Assembly (NCBI GenBank): GCA_026210745.1
Contig: CP110630.1
Location: 124,001 to 188,000 of the forward strand
Source: Exobasidium rhododendri
Lineage: Eukaryota > Basidiomycota > Exobasidiomycetes > Exobasidiales > Exobasidiaceae
Reading direction: 5' to 3'
DNA: 64,000 bases
Part shown: positions 1-12,236 of the stretch, piece after piece
Position numbering within the stretch: position 1 is the first letter of the stretch
How the letters are laid out: every line of letters starts with the position of its first letter
Made by a program: the position numbers and the translations under genes
The notes under the pieces: model-generated
What the model saw: the letters and a program-made list of their open reading frames with translations, nothing else
Told to the model about the DNA's origin: nothing
The model's database searches: none

Positions 1-2515
1 TATTGTTCAACGCCTTCACGCGAGATTTGAAGATGGTCTCGTCGTTTAGCACGAGGGTCACGTAGGCGGATGGCGCTGCAGGGTGGTCTTGCTGATTCTC
101 CACTGTATCCACCTTTTGGCCAGCGTGGACGCCGCCAGTGCCACCGTTGCTCTTACGTGCGGTCAGGTGATTGTGTGTGTCGACCACCTCCAGCTGAGCA
201 ATCTGATGTATCTGCATCGACAGGATGCCGCTAGGAGTGAGGGAACTGGGCGGCTCAAAGGCAGAGGCTTGCTCTTTGTTCCTCGTCTGCTGCCCTTCAT
301 CTTCGGATAAGTGCAAGTCTGGCTGGTCCTGATCCAGCACATGCATGTCCTTCTCCACCATTTCCTCCTGCATCTCCTCGTCAATGTCACTGCTTTCATC
401 CACTCTCTTTACTTCCTCCTCTTCCCTCTGTCGATCGCCATCCTCTGTCCACCTCCTCTTGTTCGAAGACCTCTTGAAGAATCCTACCGACCACGATATC
501 GTCCCTTGCTTCTTCATGTCGCTCGTCAATCCGACAAGTGTATCGAGTCGTCGAAACATCTTACCCGGTCTTCGGACAAGAGCTTGCAAGTCGACAGATG
601 CACTTCCTAGCATATCATCAGCACTAAATCGATCACTGTCCCACAGAGAGATGGCGACTCGATCCTTCACTCGAACAGCTTCTGGGTTGATCAGAATTGC
701 GCATGTCTCTTCCCATCTTGGACTCAGATCATTCACTGCCACTCTTGTACTGTATTGAATTTTGCCTTGCTTCGCCAGTGCAAGCGTACAATAGGGATCA
801 GAAGAACCCCGCACATCCTGCTTTTCCAAGTCGAATGCTCGATGGATGTGAATCACGACGACTCCGATAGCGTTCACCTCCCGCTTGATGTTGTCGCCCA
901 TCAACGCTTCCCCCACATCGATCGTCATGGATGAAGGCGCGCAATACTCCCCCATGGCAGCATCGATGGAGCTCTGGATAAAGTCAGCCAAGAAGGGTAA
1001 ATTCTGAATCTTGATCTTGAGCGGTATGACTTGGACCGACGTCCGTGGCAAGCCCATCAAGCTGAAAGTGACGTTCTTGATAAAGGGAGGATCGGGGACA
1101 AGCTGAATTCGTGCGCGCACTGTCCCGACTAGACCGGCGATCTCCACCCACACTGGCACGGGGACAGTGTACCACTTTCTCGCTCCTATCCAGAACTTGA
1201 TGAGAAGGTGTGCATTACTGCTCTTGCTTGCCACAGCTCCCGTCGTTGGTCTTGCTCTGTAGATGAAGCTCAGTTCAAGATTGATGAAACTGCCCTCGGT
1301 GTTCTCATCGATGACCTTGCCGCCCCTTTCCGCATTGCTGCCTCCACTGCGCCTCTCCTTTTCTGCGTTCTCTTCGTCCTCGTCGTTGGGTATGGACACA
1401 TCCTGATCGATGATCTTGTCTTGCTTCTCTTGAGGCATGTACACTTTCTTCTCTTCCGCCTGTCTCTTCCTCATCATCCTTTGCGACTGTTTTCTTAGTT
1501 CGATTGCTTCATTGTCCCCCAGCACTCGAAAGCCAGTCAATCGAAGCGGTGTACTACCCTGTGCCAGATCTTCCACTTTGACCGACTGGATGAAAGACTG
1601 ACCTTTCGTGGACGCCTGTAGAACATCTTCCAGTGTCGAGCCTAGAGAAGAGAAAAGGTCGCTGTTCATTACAGCCCACAAGGATTCTACTATGGAATTC
1701 AGCCATTCAGCACTCTCCATCAATCCATTCATCGCATCGGAGCTACCTCGTTCTTGAGATAGATGATTGTAATAGCCCTTGCTCGCCCCTTGACCTCTCT
1801 TTCGTTCGGTGTCCCACCTTTGATCTTCAAGACCAGCACGGATCACTCGAAAGCCCCACCACCCTAGCCAGGCCATCGAAGCAACACTGACCAGAGGGTG
1901 CACGATCCGAAGAGCAGTGATACCGCTCCAGACAATAAACAGAGGCAGAAGCAGCGGATGAACACTCCACAGGCGAGACGGTAGGTGTTTGTCGGGTGGA
2001 AATGGGAGACGTAGGACATTTCGTGACGCTTCTTTGCTCGCGTTTGGGTCACCATGTTTCTTTCTCCACGCTTCCTCGCTCTGCCTGCTTCCAATCTCCC
2101 GCTTACTTGCAGAGTACTCTTGGGCATCTTCTGCTTCTTCCATTGCTCTGTCGTACTCTTTCCTCCCTACATCATGCACCGACGCTTGCCGATGAGTTAT
2201 CGGATCGTCTACTGTTCTAGATTTATGTGAACGTCGTCCATATTGCTTGTTCTTGTCTGCATTCTTGTCCAGGTCAGGGTGATGGATGTTCTTGTTGGAG
2301 TCGTTTCCTTGCTGTGGTGACGACGATGGCTGCTCCTCTGATTCGATGCTCTCTTCTTCACTGTCGTCCCCTCGAGTGATCACCTCGGCCAGCCCGCGTT
2401 TGAAGAATCTCTGGATGGAAGGAATGGGCAGCTGCTCCGAGTAGACGTCGTTTTTCCTGTGATGCACTCCCTTTGGCGCTGATGACGAGCTGCTCGAGCG
2501 ACTGTGGCCTGTCAT
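1..2515 (-). CDS. Tricalbin-like SMP and C2 domain protein (partial, C-terminus off the window)
   Basis: One reading frame stays open from the ATG at 2515 to the left edge, giving at least 838 residues. The order is a Ser-rich, acidic N-terminus (1-180), a hydrophobic double segment at about 182-222 (a membrane hairpin or two passes), and an SMP-like region from about 258 (motif around WLNSIVESLW). A C2 domain follows at about 540-640 (GSSDPYCTLAL, then SPRWEE), and a second C2 domain is starting at the edge. This order matches tricalbins and extended synaptotagmins, which anchor in the ER membrane, bridge it to the plasma membrane and transfer lipids through the SMP domain. The role is inferred from architecture. 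No intron is needed in the visible part. Confidence 0.85.
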   Translation of the reverse strand, partial: MTGHSRSSSSSSAPKGVHHRKNDVYSEQLPIPSIQRFFKRGLAEVITRGDDSEEESIESEEQPSSSPQQGNDSNKNIHHPDLDKNADKNKQYGRRSHKSRTVDDPITHRQASVHDVGRKEYDRAMEEAEDAQEYSASKREIGSRQSEEAWRKKHGDPNASKEASRNVLRLPFPPDKHLPSRLWSVHPLLLPLFIVWSGITALRIVHPLVSVASMAWLGWWGFRVIRAGLEDQRWDTERKRGQGASKGYYNHLSQERGSSDAMNGLMESAEWLNSIVESLWAVMNSDLFSSLGSTLEDVLQASTKGQSFIQSVKVEDLAQGSTPLRLTGFRVLGDNEAIELRKQSQRMMRKRQAEEKKVYMPQEKQDKIIDQDVSIPNDEDEENAEKERRSGGSNAERGGKVIDENTEGSFINLELSFIYRARPTTGAVASKSSNAHLLIKFWIGARKWYTVPVPVWVEIAGLVGTVRARIQLVPDPPFIKNVTFSLMGLPRTSVQVIPLKIKIQNLPFLADFIQSSIDAAMGEYCAPSSMTIDVGEALMGDNIKREVNAIGVVVIHIHRAFDLEKQDVRGSSDPYCTLALAKQGKIQYSTRVAVNDLSPRWEETCAILINPEAVRVKDRVAISLWDSDRFSADDMLGSASVDLQALVRRPGKMFRRLDTLVGLTSDMKKQGTISWSVGFFKRSSNKRRWTEDGDRQREEEEVKRVDESSDIDEEMQEEMVEKDMHVLDQDQPDLHLSEDEGQQTRNKEQASAFEPPSSLTPSGILSMQIHQIAQLEVVDTHNHLTARKSNGGTGGVHAGQKVDTVENQQDHPAAPSAYVTLVLNDETIFKSRVKALNN

Positions 2516-2851
2516 GGCTGAGAGATCTGAGCAGCCAGTCTCAGACGCTCACAGGGCTCGGGTCACTTTTGGAGAGTCAAGATCTATGCGACGTCTAAAT
2601 CAAACCTTTGCCTTGCCCGGCGTGGACTAGGCGTTGCGGCGCCAAGTGGAGGACGCAAGGTTTAAATTTTTGTACACGATCGGGTTTTTTTTGTCGGTCT
2701 ATCCAAACCCGATCGGTACGCTCCAACAGAAGGAGCTTGAGTCAGGCCACGGCGCGTGCACGATATGGTCTAGAATATTATACTTCATGATGAGATTGTG
2801 TGAGTGAGCAATGCTAACGACAAAAGGAAGAGGGATTGCAGGCGTGCACGT
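2516..2851. other. Intergenic spacer between SMP/C2 gene and dipeptidyl-peptidase gene
   Basis: It holds the promoter side of the SMP/C2 gene and the 3' flank of the peptidase gene. The only structure I see is an 11-bp perfect inverted repeat at 2677-2687 and 2705-2715 (CGATCGGGTTT and its complement) around a T-rich 17-nt spacer. No gene is visible. Confidence 0.5.
2677..2715. repeat. 11-bp inverted repeat with 17-nt spacer
   Basis: The left arm CGATCGGGTTT (2677-2687) is perfectly complementary to the right arm at 2705-2715. It lies upstream of the SMP/C2 start and downstream of the peptidase stop. It could be a binding site or a 3'-end hairpin; nothing decides between them. Confidence 0.5.
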
Positions 2852-5280
2852 TTATGAATGCTGAAATACAAGCGGAGAGGCAGCAGCAGCAGCAGCATCA
2901 TCGCTGCGAGGAGAGCTGTACTTCAATAGCCAGCCAAGGACTTCTTCATGCCACTTGAGGGAGTTCTTCGGCTCAAGGACCCAGTGATTCTCGTCGGGAA
3001 AGTATACGAGACGGCTTGGAACACCTCTTCGCTGTAACGTGTTGAAGACGCTGATGCCCTCTGACTCTGGCAAGCGATAATCCCTGCCTCCAGCAATCGT
3101 AAGCTGAGGCGTCTCCCAATTTTGTGTGAACTTTTCGGGAGACCACTTTTCGTACTCGTGTCTTTTCTCCCATGGCAGACCGCCGAATTCAAAGTAGGGA
3201 AAGTAGAGCTCTTCCGTCGAGTAGAAGGTGGAAAGGGTGCTGAAGACGCCGTCATGGCAGACAAGACTGAATAATTATTCGAAAGAGGTGGCACACGAAG
3301 CGTCAGCACAATAGACTCATGTTCTCTAGCACTCAGTCTTTTACTCACCCCTTGAAGAGCTTGTCTTCGTTGTGACCGTTGATCCAGTTGATCATGTAGC
3401 CACCATAACTCGCACCTGCGGCCACTACTCTTTCTGGGTCGACGTTGCTGAATCGGTGAAGGATGTGCTTGACACCTGCTCTGATGTCGAGGAAGGGAGC
3501 ACCACCCCAATTTCCTAAAATCTCCTCTTGGTATGCTTGTCCGAAGCCAGAGCTACCGGCTGGATCGATTGTGATGACGAAGAAGCCTTCTGCAGCAAAT
3601 ACGGCAGGATTCCAGCGATAGGACCAGGAGTTCGTGAAGGCGCCTTCAGGACCGCCATGAATGATGACTGCCAGTGCATACGTCTTGGAATCGTCATAGC
3701 CGGGGGGATAGTGGATCCATCCATACGAATCACGACCACCAGCACCAGGATAATGGAATTGTTCCGGATCTCTACCCAAATCGACATCGGCCAAGGAGCT
3801 CTCCTTTGCTTGTCCGAAATTGGTCAATCGCAGTGCATTTGTACCCAATTCTTCACTGAATGATGCGTGAGGAGAAATGAGGTAAAGATCTGTCGGGTCT
3901 ACGAGAGACGATGCGCTAATGAGGATGCTGTGATCTGAAAAGGGCGTGACAGAGGCTACGCCGCCGTACGACGAGAGCATCTTCACTTCCCCTTTCAAGG
4001 AAGGTCCTAAGCCTATTTCGAACACCCTGTTCTGCTCGTGATCTTCTACAATTCCTATGATCTTCGAGCTGTCTGCTGAGAATGAAACAGACGATGGAGA
4101 TAGATGCCAGTCCCCGGCGAGAACGGAAGGCTCTGAAGACCCATCAATGCTCTTGAAATGTATTTTCCTTCTGTCGGATTCGAATCCATCACGATCCATC
4201 TGCAACCAGGCGACCAGCTTCCCATCGGGCGAGAATGTCGGTGATGAGGTGGCGCCATGCTTCCCTTTCGTGACTTGAATCGGAGGAGACGCACCGTCTA
4301 AATTCACGATGTAGATCTGTAAAGGATTGCGTCAGTCAGCACGAGGTGTACGACGCAGAGCGAGCTAGCTACCCTCTCTCCCATCACTCACATTTTGCTT
4401 GGTATGCCACGCCGGATTCAATCCAGGATCTTTGCTGGTAAAGACAACATGATCACTGCTGACCGAATAATCGCCCTCATCGCCGAATGGTGGTACTGGA
4501 GCCTCCAAAGATGTGTTCTTCAGCAGGTTTCTGACTTTGCCATTGAAAGACCACTTTGATGTCTTGCTGTCTACTTGAAGATCAATCGCGAACAATTGCG
4601 ATCGCTTGCCTGGATAGAGCCAACGATCCCAGTGCCGTATGAATGTTGTATCGTACACTGTCATGAGAGAAACGATTAGTCATAGAGTACTGGGGCTTTC
4701 ATGTGGTCTGCACCTCACCTTTCACTCGATCCCACTCCTTCACTGCCTCGCTTTCGTCGTGCATTTCGACAGCTTCGATATCACCATCTCCGTACACTTG
4801 CGCAGAGAAGACAAGTGTAGCCAAATCCTTGCCCTTTCTTGCCACCTGTATCGTTTCAACTGAGGCAGGGAAGACGCCAACGACGTCCCAGTCATCTTCC
4901 TTGTTTTCCACCTTTCCCGCAGAAAGATCCCTTGCATACAGTGTATTGGTATCCGAATCGACATACGCAGCGACATCATCTGTCAGCCATATACCTGCCG
5001 AAGTGTTCTTGCTGACAATGTCGAGCTTTGACGAGAGCGGTGCGACATTCTTGATGTCGTGGCCGACCGGTAACTTGATGTGATACAGCACATTGTCGTA
5101 GCTGTCCGCCTTGAATGAGAAGGTTTTCACACCTACTAAGGCGCGGCTGCCGGAAGGATTAGCAACGCCTGAGTCTGGTCGTGGCGCAGTCAAGAGGCGT
5201 TCCGCGGTGAGAACAGAAGCATGCGTGGTAGCAAAGAGAAGAAAAGCACTGAGCAGACCAGCCTGACGTACCCACTGCAT
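2852..5280 (-). CDS. Secreted S9 family dipeptidyl-peptidase (DPP V-like)
   Basis: Four exons (5280-4719, 4657-4392, 4316-3349, 3266-2852) join in frame to 736 residues, the usual size of fungal DPP V. The N-terminus is a signal peptide (residues 1-21, core LLSAFLLFATTHA). The middle is the beta-propeller region of prolyl-oligopeptidase-type enzymes, and the C-terminal part is an alpha/beta hydrolase. The nucleophile motif GASYGGYM puts the serine at about 579; aspartate 661 (GGRDYRLPES) and histidine 693 (DENHWV) complete the triad. The enzyme should release dipeptides from peptides outside the cell or in the secretory path. A run of alanines from a GCA/GCT repeat lies near the C-terminus. 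The start is the first ATG before the signal peptide. Confidence 0.92.
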
Positions 5281-5739
5281 GATGAGTCTCTGCAGGATAA
5301 GAAGAAGTAATGAAAATTGGTCCCATTACCGGTAAAGGTGAAGATGACAAGGGTCTGATGAGCTCACGTGATATTCTTTCCGAGGAGGATAAGGGAAGGC
5401 AAGTCCAGATAGGAGCGTTTCGTGCTCGCATGGTCATCTTGACGTCTCCATAGTCGAATCGTGCACAGAAGGCATGCACAACATTGATTTATGAAGGATT
5501 TTCTACTGTACATCTTCTTTGGACAGCTCCCAGTCTACCCCGAGCAGGTCTCCGCCAGAAGTGACAACCTTCTCGCGTCTCCACTTCTAAAAAGTACGCC
5601 CCATGTCCCCGAGGGTGATCTCAGTGTCTGCATCGCACAGTGCAGGTCCGATCCTCATCAATACTGGACAGCAACATGGCGGGGTAGCATTACACTGTTG
5701 ACACTAGCGTACACATATAACCGACATGAGCGCAGGATT
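5281..5739. other. Spacer between peptidase start and aldehyde dehydrogenase stop
   Basis: This 459-bp stretch carries the upstream region of the peptidase gene and the 3' flank of the dehydrogenase gene, both on the minus strand. Short frames across it show no recognisable protein. Confidence 0.4.
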
Positions 5740-7384
5740 TCACGAGCTGATGTCAATATTGACAGCTTTCGTAATCAGGTACTCCTCGATGCCCATCGCA
5801 CTACCCTCCTTCCCATAGCCACTTTCATTGATTCCACCAAAGGGTGACTCGCAAGCGGATAGCATGCCGGTGTTGATGCCGATCTGGTAAATTTATGGAG
5901 GTTGAGTGTAAGATGGCATGACAGTTTCGCCTAGAAGAAGGTGTGAGGAAGGTACTCACCATGCCGGCACGGATAGCATCAGCCGCTCTCATCGCTCTGG
6001 AGATGTTCTCCGTATAGACATACGAACCCAGTCCTACTGAAGCATCGTTTGCCAACTCAAAAGCCTCTTCCTCGGTCTCGAATGTACATATAGCAGCCAA
6101 CGGACCGAATGTCTCCTCTGCCCAGATGTCCATCTTCCTGTTCAAGCCAAGAAGAATCGAGGGAGGGTAGAAGTAGCCATCCTTGAATTGTGGTGACGTG
6201 ACGGGAGAGGGGTGGGTCCAGACAACCTTGCCCCCTTGTTGGCATGCTTGTTCGACGTGTTGCTTCACCTTTTCGACTGCTCGACTAGAAATGAGAGGAC
6301 CGATGACGGATTTGGGATCTGAGCCTCCTCCAACGACCATGCCCTTCAGGCTGCTCGACAGGATCTCTATGAATCTGTCAACGACTCCTTTCTGCACGAG
6401 AATGCGATTCGCTGCGACGCATGTCTGCCCTCCGTTTCGGGTCTTGCAGACAAGGAGACCTTGCACTGCTTTTGTCAGATTAGCATCATCAAAAATGACA
6501 AAGGGAGCATTACCTCCCAGCTCCAGCGACATCTTCTTCAGTGTATTGGCGCCTTGCTGAAGGAGAAGCTTTCCCACACGTGTAGATCCAGTCAGACTGA
6601 TCTTCTTCACCCTTGGATCGGTGCAACAGTGCAGACCGACCTCTGCAGTATTCGCATTGCACACGACGATGTTGATCACGCCAGGTGGAAAGCCGCATTG
6701 TTTGCCCAGCACTCCAAAGATGAGGGACGCAAACGGAGTCTCGCCTGCCGGCTTCAAGACCAGTGTGCATCCAGCGGCAATAGCTGCACCCACTTTTCGA
6801 GCAGCCATGGCTATTGGCAAGTTCCAAGGACATAGAGCGCATACAACTCCGATGGGTTGCTTGATCGTGTAGATGCGGCTGTTGGGATTGGCCGCGGGAA
6901 TCGTCATGCCATAAGCTCGTTCTGCTTCCGATGCAAACCACTCGAGGAAGGAAGCGGCATAGTCTACTTCTGCTTCTCCTTCTCGTTGGGGCTTCCCATT
7001 CTCCGCAACGATGATCTTGGCTATGTCTGCCTTGTTCTCCAGCATAAGATCGTTCATCTTGCGCAACATACGTGCCCTAGAACGAGCAGTCGTCTTGCTG
7101 AACGACTTGAAGGCCGCATCGGCAGCAGTGATGGCCAACTTTGTGTCTTCCGCCGACATCTCTGGTGCCGAGCAGAGGATCTCCCTGGTCGAGGGATCTG
7201 TGGAGACCTCTTCAATGCCACGCTCAGTAGCGGGTTACCCCCTTTATTCCCACTCACCTTCCACATCGAAGCTCTTCGCACTCTTTGCCTGCACCCACTC
7301 ATCGTTGATAAAACCTTGATTCTGTAGTAGCTCCTCGTTGGCGAGGGCGAGTCTTTTGCGAAAAGCATCGAGAGAGGGAGCCAT
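5740..7384 (-). CDS. NAD(P)-dependent succinate-semialdehyde dehydrogenase-like
   Basis: Three exons (7384-7258, 7209-5960, 5883-5740) give 506 residues, normal for the family. The catalytic glutamate is in [10 protein letters not shown] (residue 272) and the catalytic cysteine in [10 protein letters not shown] (residue 306). The Rossmann region includes LTGSTRVGK, and the C-terminal [15 protein letters not shown] is typical of succinate-semialdehyde dehydrogenases of the GabD/Uga2 type, which oxidise succinic semialdehyde to succinate in the GABA shunt. Other semialdehyde substrates are possible. The first intron is short (48 bp) and its acceptor is the least certain junction. The start lies 466 bp from the start of the divergent MFS gene, so the two may share a promoter. 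Confidence 0.9.
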
Positions 7385-7850
7385 CTTTGACTAGCATGAG
7401 AGTGAGATGCGGGGAGTGAGAGCTGGCCGGAGAGTCGCAGCAAAGTGGAGAAGCATCAGCCTGCTTCCCCACACATTCAATGTTCAACGCTAAGAAGCCT
7501 AATCCCGCATTTACAGACAACTATGATAAGACTACATTAGCCATGTCCAGCTGTCTGCCAAGTCACTGCAATGAAGGTCGGCAGGTCACTCAGGTCACGC
7601 TACCCAGACCACTTCCACGACTGTCATTCCTCTTGCAGATCGAGAAAGGATGAGCAATTACTGAAAGGAACGCACGCATGATGCCTTCGGTGCTGCTCGG
7701 TCGCATTACTACTCGGCTCAGGAGGATGGGCGTGGGGGAACATAGACTCAGGCTGATGCGCGCTACGCAGTGTCAGGGAGGGGGAGGGCGCAGCATCCTT
7801 CTGATTGTTTGCTTCTCTATCTTCCTGCCTGCAGCTTCTCGTCTAAGAAC
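7385..7850. promoter_or_regulatory. Divergent promoter region between dehydrogenase and MFS genes
   Basis: These 466 bp separate two genes transcribed away from each other. I see no clear TATA box or palindrome. Shared control is possible from position alone. Confidence 0.35.
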
Positions 7851-9758
7851 ATGCTCGCCGCACTCACGCCGGGCCCAGCGCTGCGTCCATGGCTGGTCGT
7901 GCTGTGTGTGACTGGCGCTACAGTTCTTCCCACATACCTCAATGGCGCTCTCACAGTCGCATTGCCCACCATAGGTGCTCAAATTGGACTCTCGGCTTCT
8001 CAGTTGCAGGTGTGTGTACATCGCTGCTTGAGGGACAATGAGCTGACGAAGCTGACTGTCACATCGTTCCATTCTCTTCCAAAAGTGGCCTTTGACTGTC
8101 AACGCCCTGGTCAATGGAGCTTTCCTGCTTGTGAGCGGTGGCCTGGCTGATGCCCTCGGTCGTCGATACATGTTCTTAGCAGGGACAGTATGGATCATGG
8201 TGCGTAGACGACACTGTATGTGAGCCGGCTTTACTTTGCATTCCTTGTACCGACGCTCTATCTCGCTCCAGGTCTTCTCTATTCCACTAGCCGTAATCGA
8301 GCAAGGGACTCCCTTCATCGCTATGTCTGCCGTCATGGGATTTGGAGCCGCTTTGTGTTCACCTGCAGCAACGGGCATTCTCTCGGAAAACTTACCAGAC
8401 GGCAAGTTCAAGAATGCGGCTTTCGCTTGTTTGGGGGCGGGCCAGCCTCTAGGATTCATCGTGGGACTGGTGGTAGGAGGTCTGTTTGCCGACAACAAGT
8501 ATCGCATCTACTTGATCGCTATAGTCGGAGCGGGATTGTTTGCATTCATCGCTCTCTGCACTTTGCCCGAGGATGGCGTTCGATTGCTCGTCAAAGGCAG
8601 GGACAATTCAGAGGAGAATCGACAGAGTACCGCACAGCCTCGAACTTCAAAGTCCCTCCTCCTCTTCGATTGGGTAGGAGCAGCTCTGATCACACTTGGC
8701 ATCATCCTTCTTACACTGGGGCTGACATTTGCAGGCTCACAACAACGAGGCTGGAAGAGTCTCGCCGTCCTTCTATGCCTGCCAATTTCCATAGTGATTC
8801 TAGTAGCTTTCTTCCTGTGGGAGTCTTATCAAGAGAGACAGACATCGTCATACGAAGAAGGTCAGGTCTCACAAGCTCTCACAGCGCCTCTCATTCCTCC
8901 TGGTCTGTGGAAGGCTCCCGGCTTTGCAGCGACTCTCGCTTGCATCTTCTTCGCTTGGCTCTCCTTCAAGTGAGTTTCCAATCGCACGACTAGAGAGAGA
9001 TACATCCCATACTGACAGACCGCGTCATTCATAGCTCACTGAGCTTCTATTGCACGCTCGTGTTTCAAGAGATCCAGAAGACTTCGCCCATTCAGACTTC
9101 CATTCGATTCTTGCCCATGATCGGCTCTGGCCTCGTCCTGAACATCGCTGGCGGTATACTGGTCTCCCGCATCAACGCCTTTTGGCTGTTCTTGGCAGGG
9201 TCCGTTGGATGTGCAGCGAGCTGTGTCCTCTTCAGCCTTGTCTCTCCGACACAATCGTATGCGAAAGGCTTCCTATGGGTGATGATCTTGAACGTCTTCC
9301 CCGACATCTTCTTTTCCGCCGCTCAATTATTCGCGTGTCAGACTGTCGGTCCGCAGCGAGCAGCATTGGCGGGTAGCTTATTCAACGTCACCATTCGACT
9401 GGCAACCTCGATTGGACTCGCTTTGACATCTTCCATTGCCACGACGGTGACAGCCCACTCGTCCTCGTCGAAGACTCCATCAGACGCCCTACTAGAAGGC
9501 TACAGAGCCGCCGGATGGATCTGTTTTGCTACTTCTGCCATCGCGGCGCTACTTTCAGTCGTGTTTCTTAGAAATGTCGGTGTGGTCGGACTCAGTCAAA
9601 TACAGAACGCACCCGCTGCACCCATTGCAGGATCCGACGAAACTTTTCCCGAGATAGAATTACACGATAGAACTGCACCGCAAGTGCCCGTTGCTCAGCT
9701 TTCTCGACGTGGAAAGCAGGAAAATGGAGAGGATCACAAGGTGAAGACGAAGACGTAA
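7851..9758 (+). CDS. Major facilitator superfamily transporter (DHA2-like)
   Basis: Four exons (7851-8009, 8086-8199, 8272-8969, 9035-9758) join to 564 residues. The protein is a chain of hydrophobic segments with an MFS motif A-like loop (GGLADALGRRYMF) between the second and third, a long charged central loop (KGRDNSEENRQST region), and a cytosolic hydrophilic tail. The length and the likely 12 to 14 membrane passes fit drug:proton antiporters of the DHA2 kind. Substrate cannot be told from sequence. It is divergent from the semialdehyde dehydrogenase gene. The ATG at 7851 is chosen because it begins just before the first hydrophobic segment and gives a continuous model. Confidence 0.88.
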
Positions 9759-12236
9759 GAAGAAAGTCTAAAACTCTAGTTGGAAAGAGAAGGCATCACG
9801 ATGGACTACAAGGCATCTATTTGTAATGCCCGGCCGTCCCAAGGGGACAGGCGAATGCTTTGATCGTGCATAGAAAGGAATCCAGTCTTAGCTCGCCGCG
9901 ACTTCAGCTGAAGCAGGATAGTCGGAGATCGTATTCCGACCTTGTAATCTAAAACGAATGACATCGGGTGGGTGCCCAATGGTCGGCGAGATCCTTCGAC
10001 CTTTACTCGTGACATGGACCCTGTCGAGATGCGAGACATGACTCTCGTCCAATTAATCTTGACCTGCCATCTCAGGGTCGCAATCACAAGGGACGTTGCT
10101 CCCTGAAGGGTTCATGGCCGATGAAAATAAGACAATGGAAGCGAGAATATATAGAGACACTTGAGTATCGTTTCTTCTTTGCCTGTGTTGCTCTTTCTTT
10201 TCTTGACGTCAGGAAGGGGACAAATAGGTGAAGCAAAATCACACCAAGCAAAGTTGTTGCGCAGCGGGATTGGTACAATGGTTGGTAATCTACCGAAATT
10301 ACCAACAACCTACGCCTGCTACTCTAGCAGCAGGTCTCGGCCTAGAAGGGACCATCCTTCTTCAGCGAAAGAATCCTTGTTCTGCCCACACACTCCATCC
10401 GAGTCTTTTAGGTTGAAGTATCGGAATAGATCGATCTTGCGATACGAAGGACCCTTCTAATAGTGGGGTCCCCCCTCTATCCCACTAAAAGATCATGTGT
10501 TGGCAACGCAGGATCATTGTCGAGGCTGTCAACAGGAAACGGAGAGAGTGGTGACGCACGTACTGATGCATGCGAATCCCACATCATGCCGATCTCGCAT
10601 ACAGAGGGATCACGATGTCACCTTTAACGCAACAGACTCGCTGGCATGACAGCAGCCACTGTAGGACCAGAGCAGACCTCGGCGCAATGAGGCCGTGGAT
10701 TCAGGCTGGAGGGATCACGCTCTACGTCGTCACTTCCCTTCTACCGGGGCCCACTTGAGATGAAATCGTTGCAATTGAAATCTGAAGATCCCTTCTGCAA
10801 TCGCGCTAGTGAGGTAAAACAAAAATGACATCAAAATAAGGTAGGGCAGGGGTGTTCGTGTTTGTGTCTGCCGTTGGGCGTTTACGCTGTGTAGCGCTAT
10901 TTGTCACCATGACCAAATAATATTTTCATTATCTCTTTCAGATATTCGAGGAAGTAAGGTTTCCAGTTTGTGAAAGTTTCGCGACTTACCAATTGTTCAG
11001 TTCGGATCCCGCGCCAGAATGAATACAAATCTGCTAGCGTGAGGAAGGCGTAGTGTGAGTGTCTTTTTGTCGTACTCTCCAGCTCCGCAATAAAAAGAGG
11101 CCATCTGTTTAAGACTCTCTATCTTCACGAGCTATTTTGATAACTTCCTGAATTAAGGAAAGGGAGGAAAGACGTACGAAGAGACTGTGTTCGGGTTACA
11201 CACACCACATCATCGCCTCGAGCCACAAAATTTAAGCTCATCCAAGACAAAAAAGCAGGCAAACGACTAAATGAGCGGCCAAACGAGAGGATTTTCTCGG
11301 GTGGACCGTGCGTCAGGTAGTGTCCCTCATTGCGGGTACCCTTTCCCTTCGCCCTCTCTCGCTTCGCCCTGATACGAAAAACGCTGTTCCTGTACATTGT
11401 AACGAGGGAAAGGAAAGGCCTTACCTTTTGCTGTGCTTTTGTTTCCTTAACGTGTCTCCCTTAGCTGCCTACCTGTACCTCCTTGAGCCATTCTTCCATC
11501 CTTTTGTCTTACATATGATATCGTAATGTCCGGCGTGACAGTTTCTTAGACTCCTTTCGGTGCATATCAGGGGATAGAAGAAGCGATAGACAGACACAAG
11601 ACAGATAGAGAGAGAGAGAAAGAGCACAAGAGATATCGTGATCGGTCTCGTGAAGCACTTTAGGTACAGAAATACGCTTGTATTTTGTTGGAAGGGACTA
11701 TCCAAAAGGGACCATCAAAGGTCCCTTCCAACAAACTTCTCAACTTGCTACCACAACCCAACCTACTTTCGAGCACTAAATGAAGGTGACGAAGAGTGTG
11801 CGCACCACCTAGCTCCTCCTATAGACTATGCTGATCAGCATCTGAGCATTTCTTTTTCAACCTCTGTCCAAAATTCTTCTCTATATTGCTACCTTGAGAA
11901 ACCCTTCTTTCTCTCTCACGTCTCTGCCGTACTCAACGATAGGGTCCTCTCTCACACCTTATTCTCCCGCATTTCAACTACATATACAACATCTTATCAA
12001 TATTCGGTTTCCCAGTGTTTGCTGCCGACTAGACTCGACCTCACTCTCTTCTCTCTCTTCATCGCTCTACAGGTAACTGCTTATATTGTCACCACCGTCA
12101 CCACCACCAACCAGATATTGAAGTATACGCTACAGCATTCAACCTCTGGAACATCAGCACGAAACAAAGTTTAGCAAAGAAACATACATACATACATTGC
12201 GGCTCAGTCTTCCCAGACTTCTTTTGCCACCAGAGA
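9759..12236. other. 2.5-kb gene-free region upstream of the Zn2Cys6 gene
   Basis: No convincing protein or tRNA is visible. Small frames here lack ATG starts or recognisable content. The part from about 11820 to 12236 is pyrimidine-rich and looks like the promoter and leader of the regulator that follows. A 15-bp perfect hairpin sits at 11684-11735. The stretch around 10900-10960 is AT-rich. A long upstream region is common for regulator genes; a noncoding RNA cannot be excluded. Confidence 0.4.
11684..11735. repeat. 15-bp perfect inverted repeat (hairpin)
   Basis: The left arm TTTGTTGGAAGGGAC (11684-11698) is perfectly complementary to 11721-11735, around a 22-nt loop. The loop itself holds another AAGGGACC. 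Similar AGAAGGGACC words occur at about 10346 and 60362. Confidence 0.7.

Noticed and set aside
10240-10340. Possible tRNA near 10250-10330
   Set aside because: A TGGTNNAATGG-like stretch is present, but no matching acceptor stem or T-loop could be paired.
11638-12174. 178-codon frame upstream of the Zn2Cys6 gene
   Set aside because: It starts at a GTG, is dominated by pyrimidine-rich low-complexity sequence and resembles nothing; it is better read as promoter and leader.
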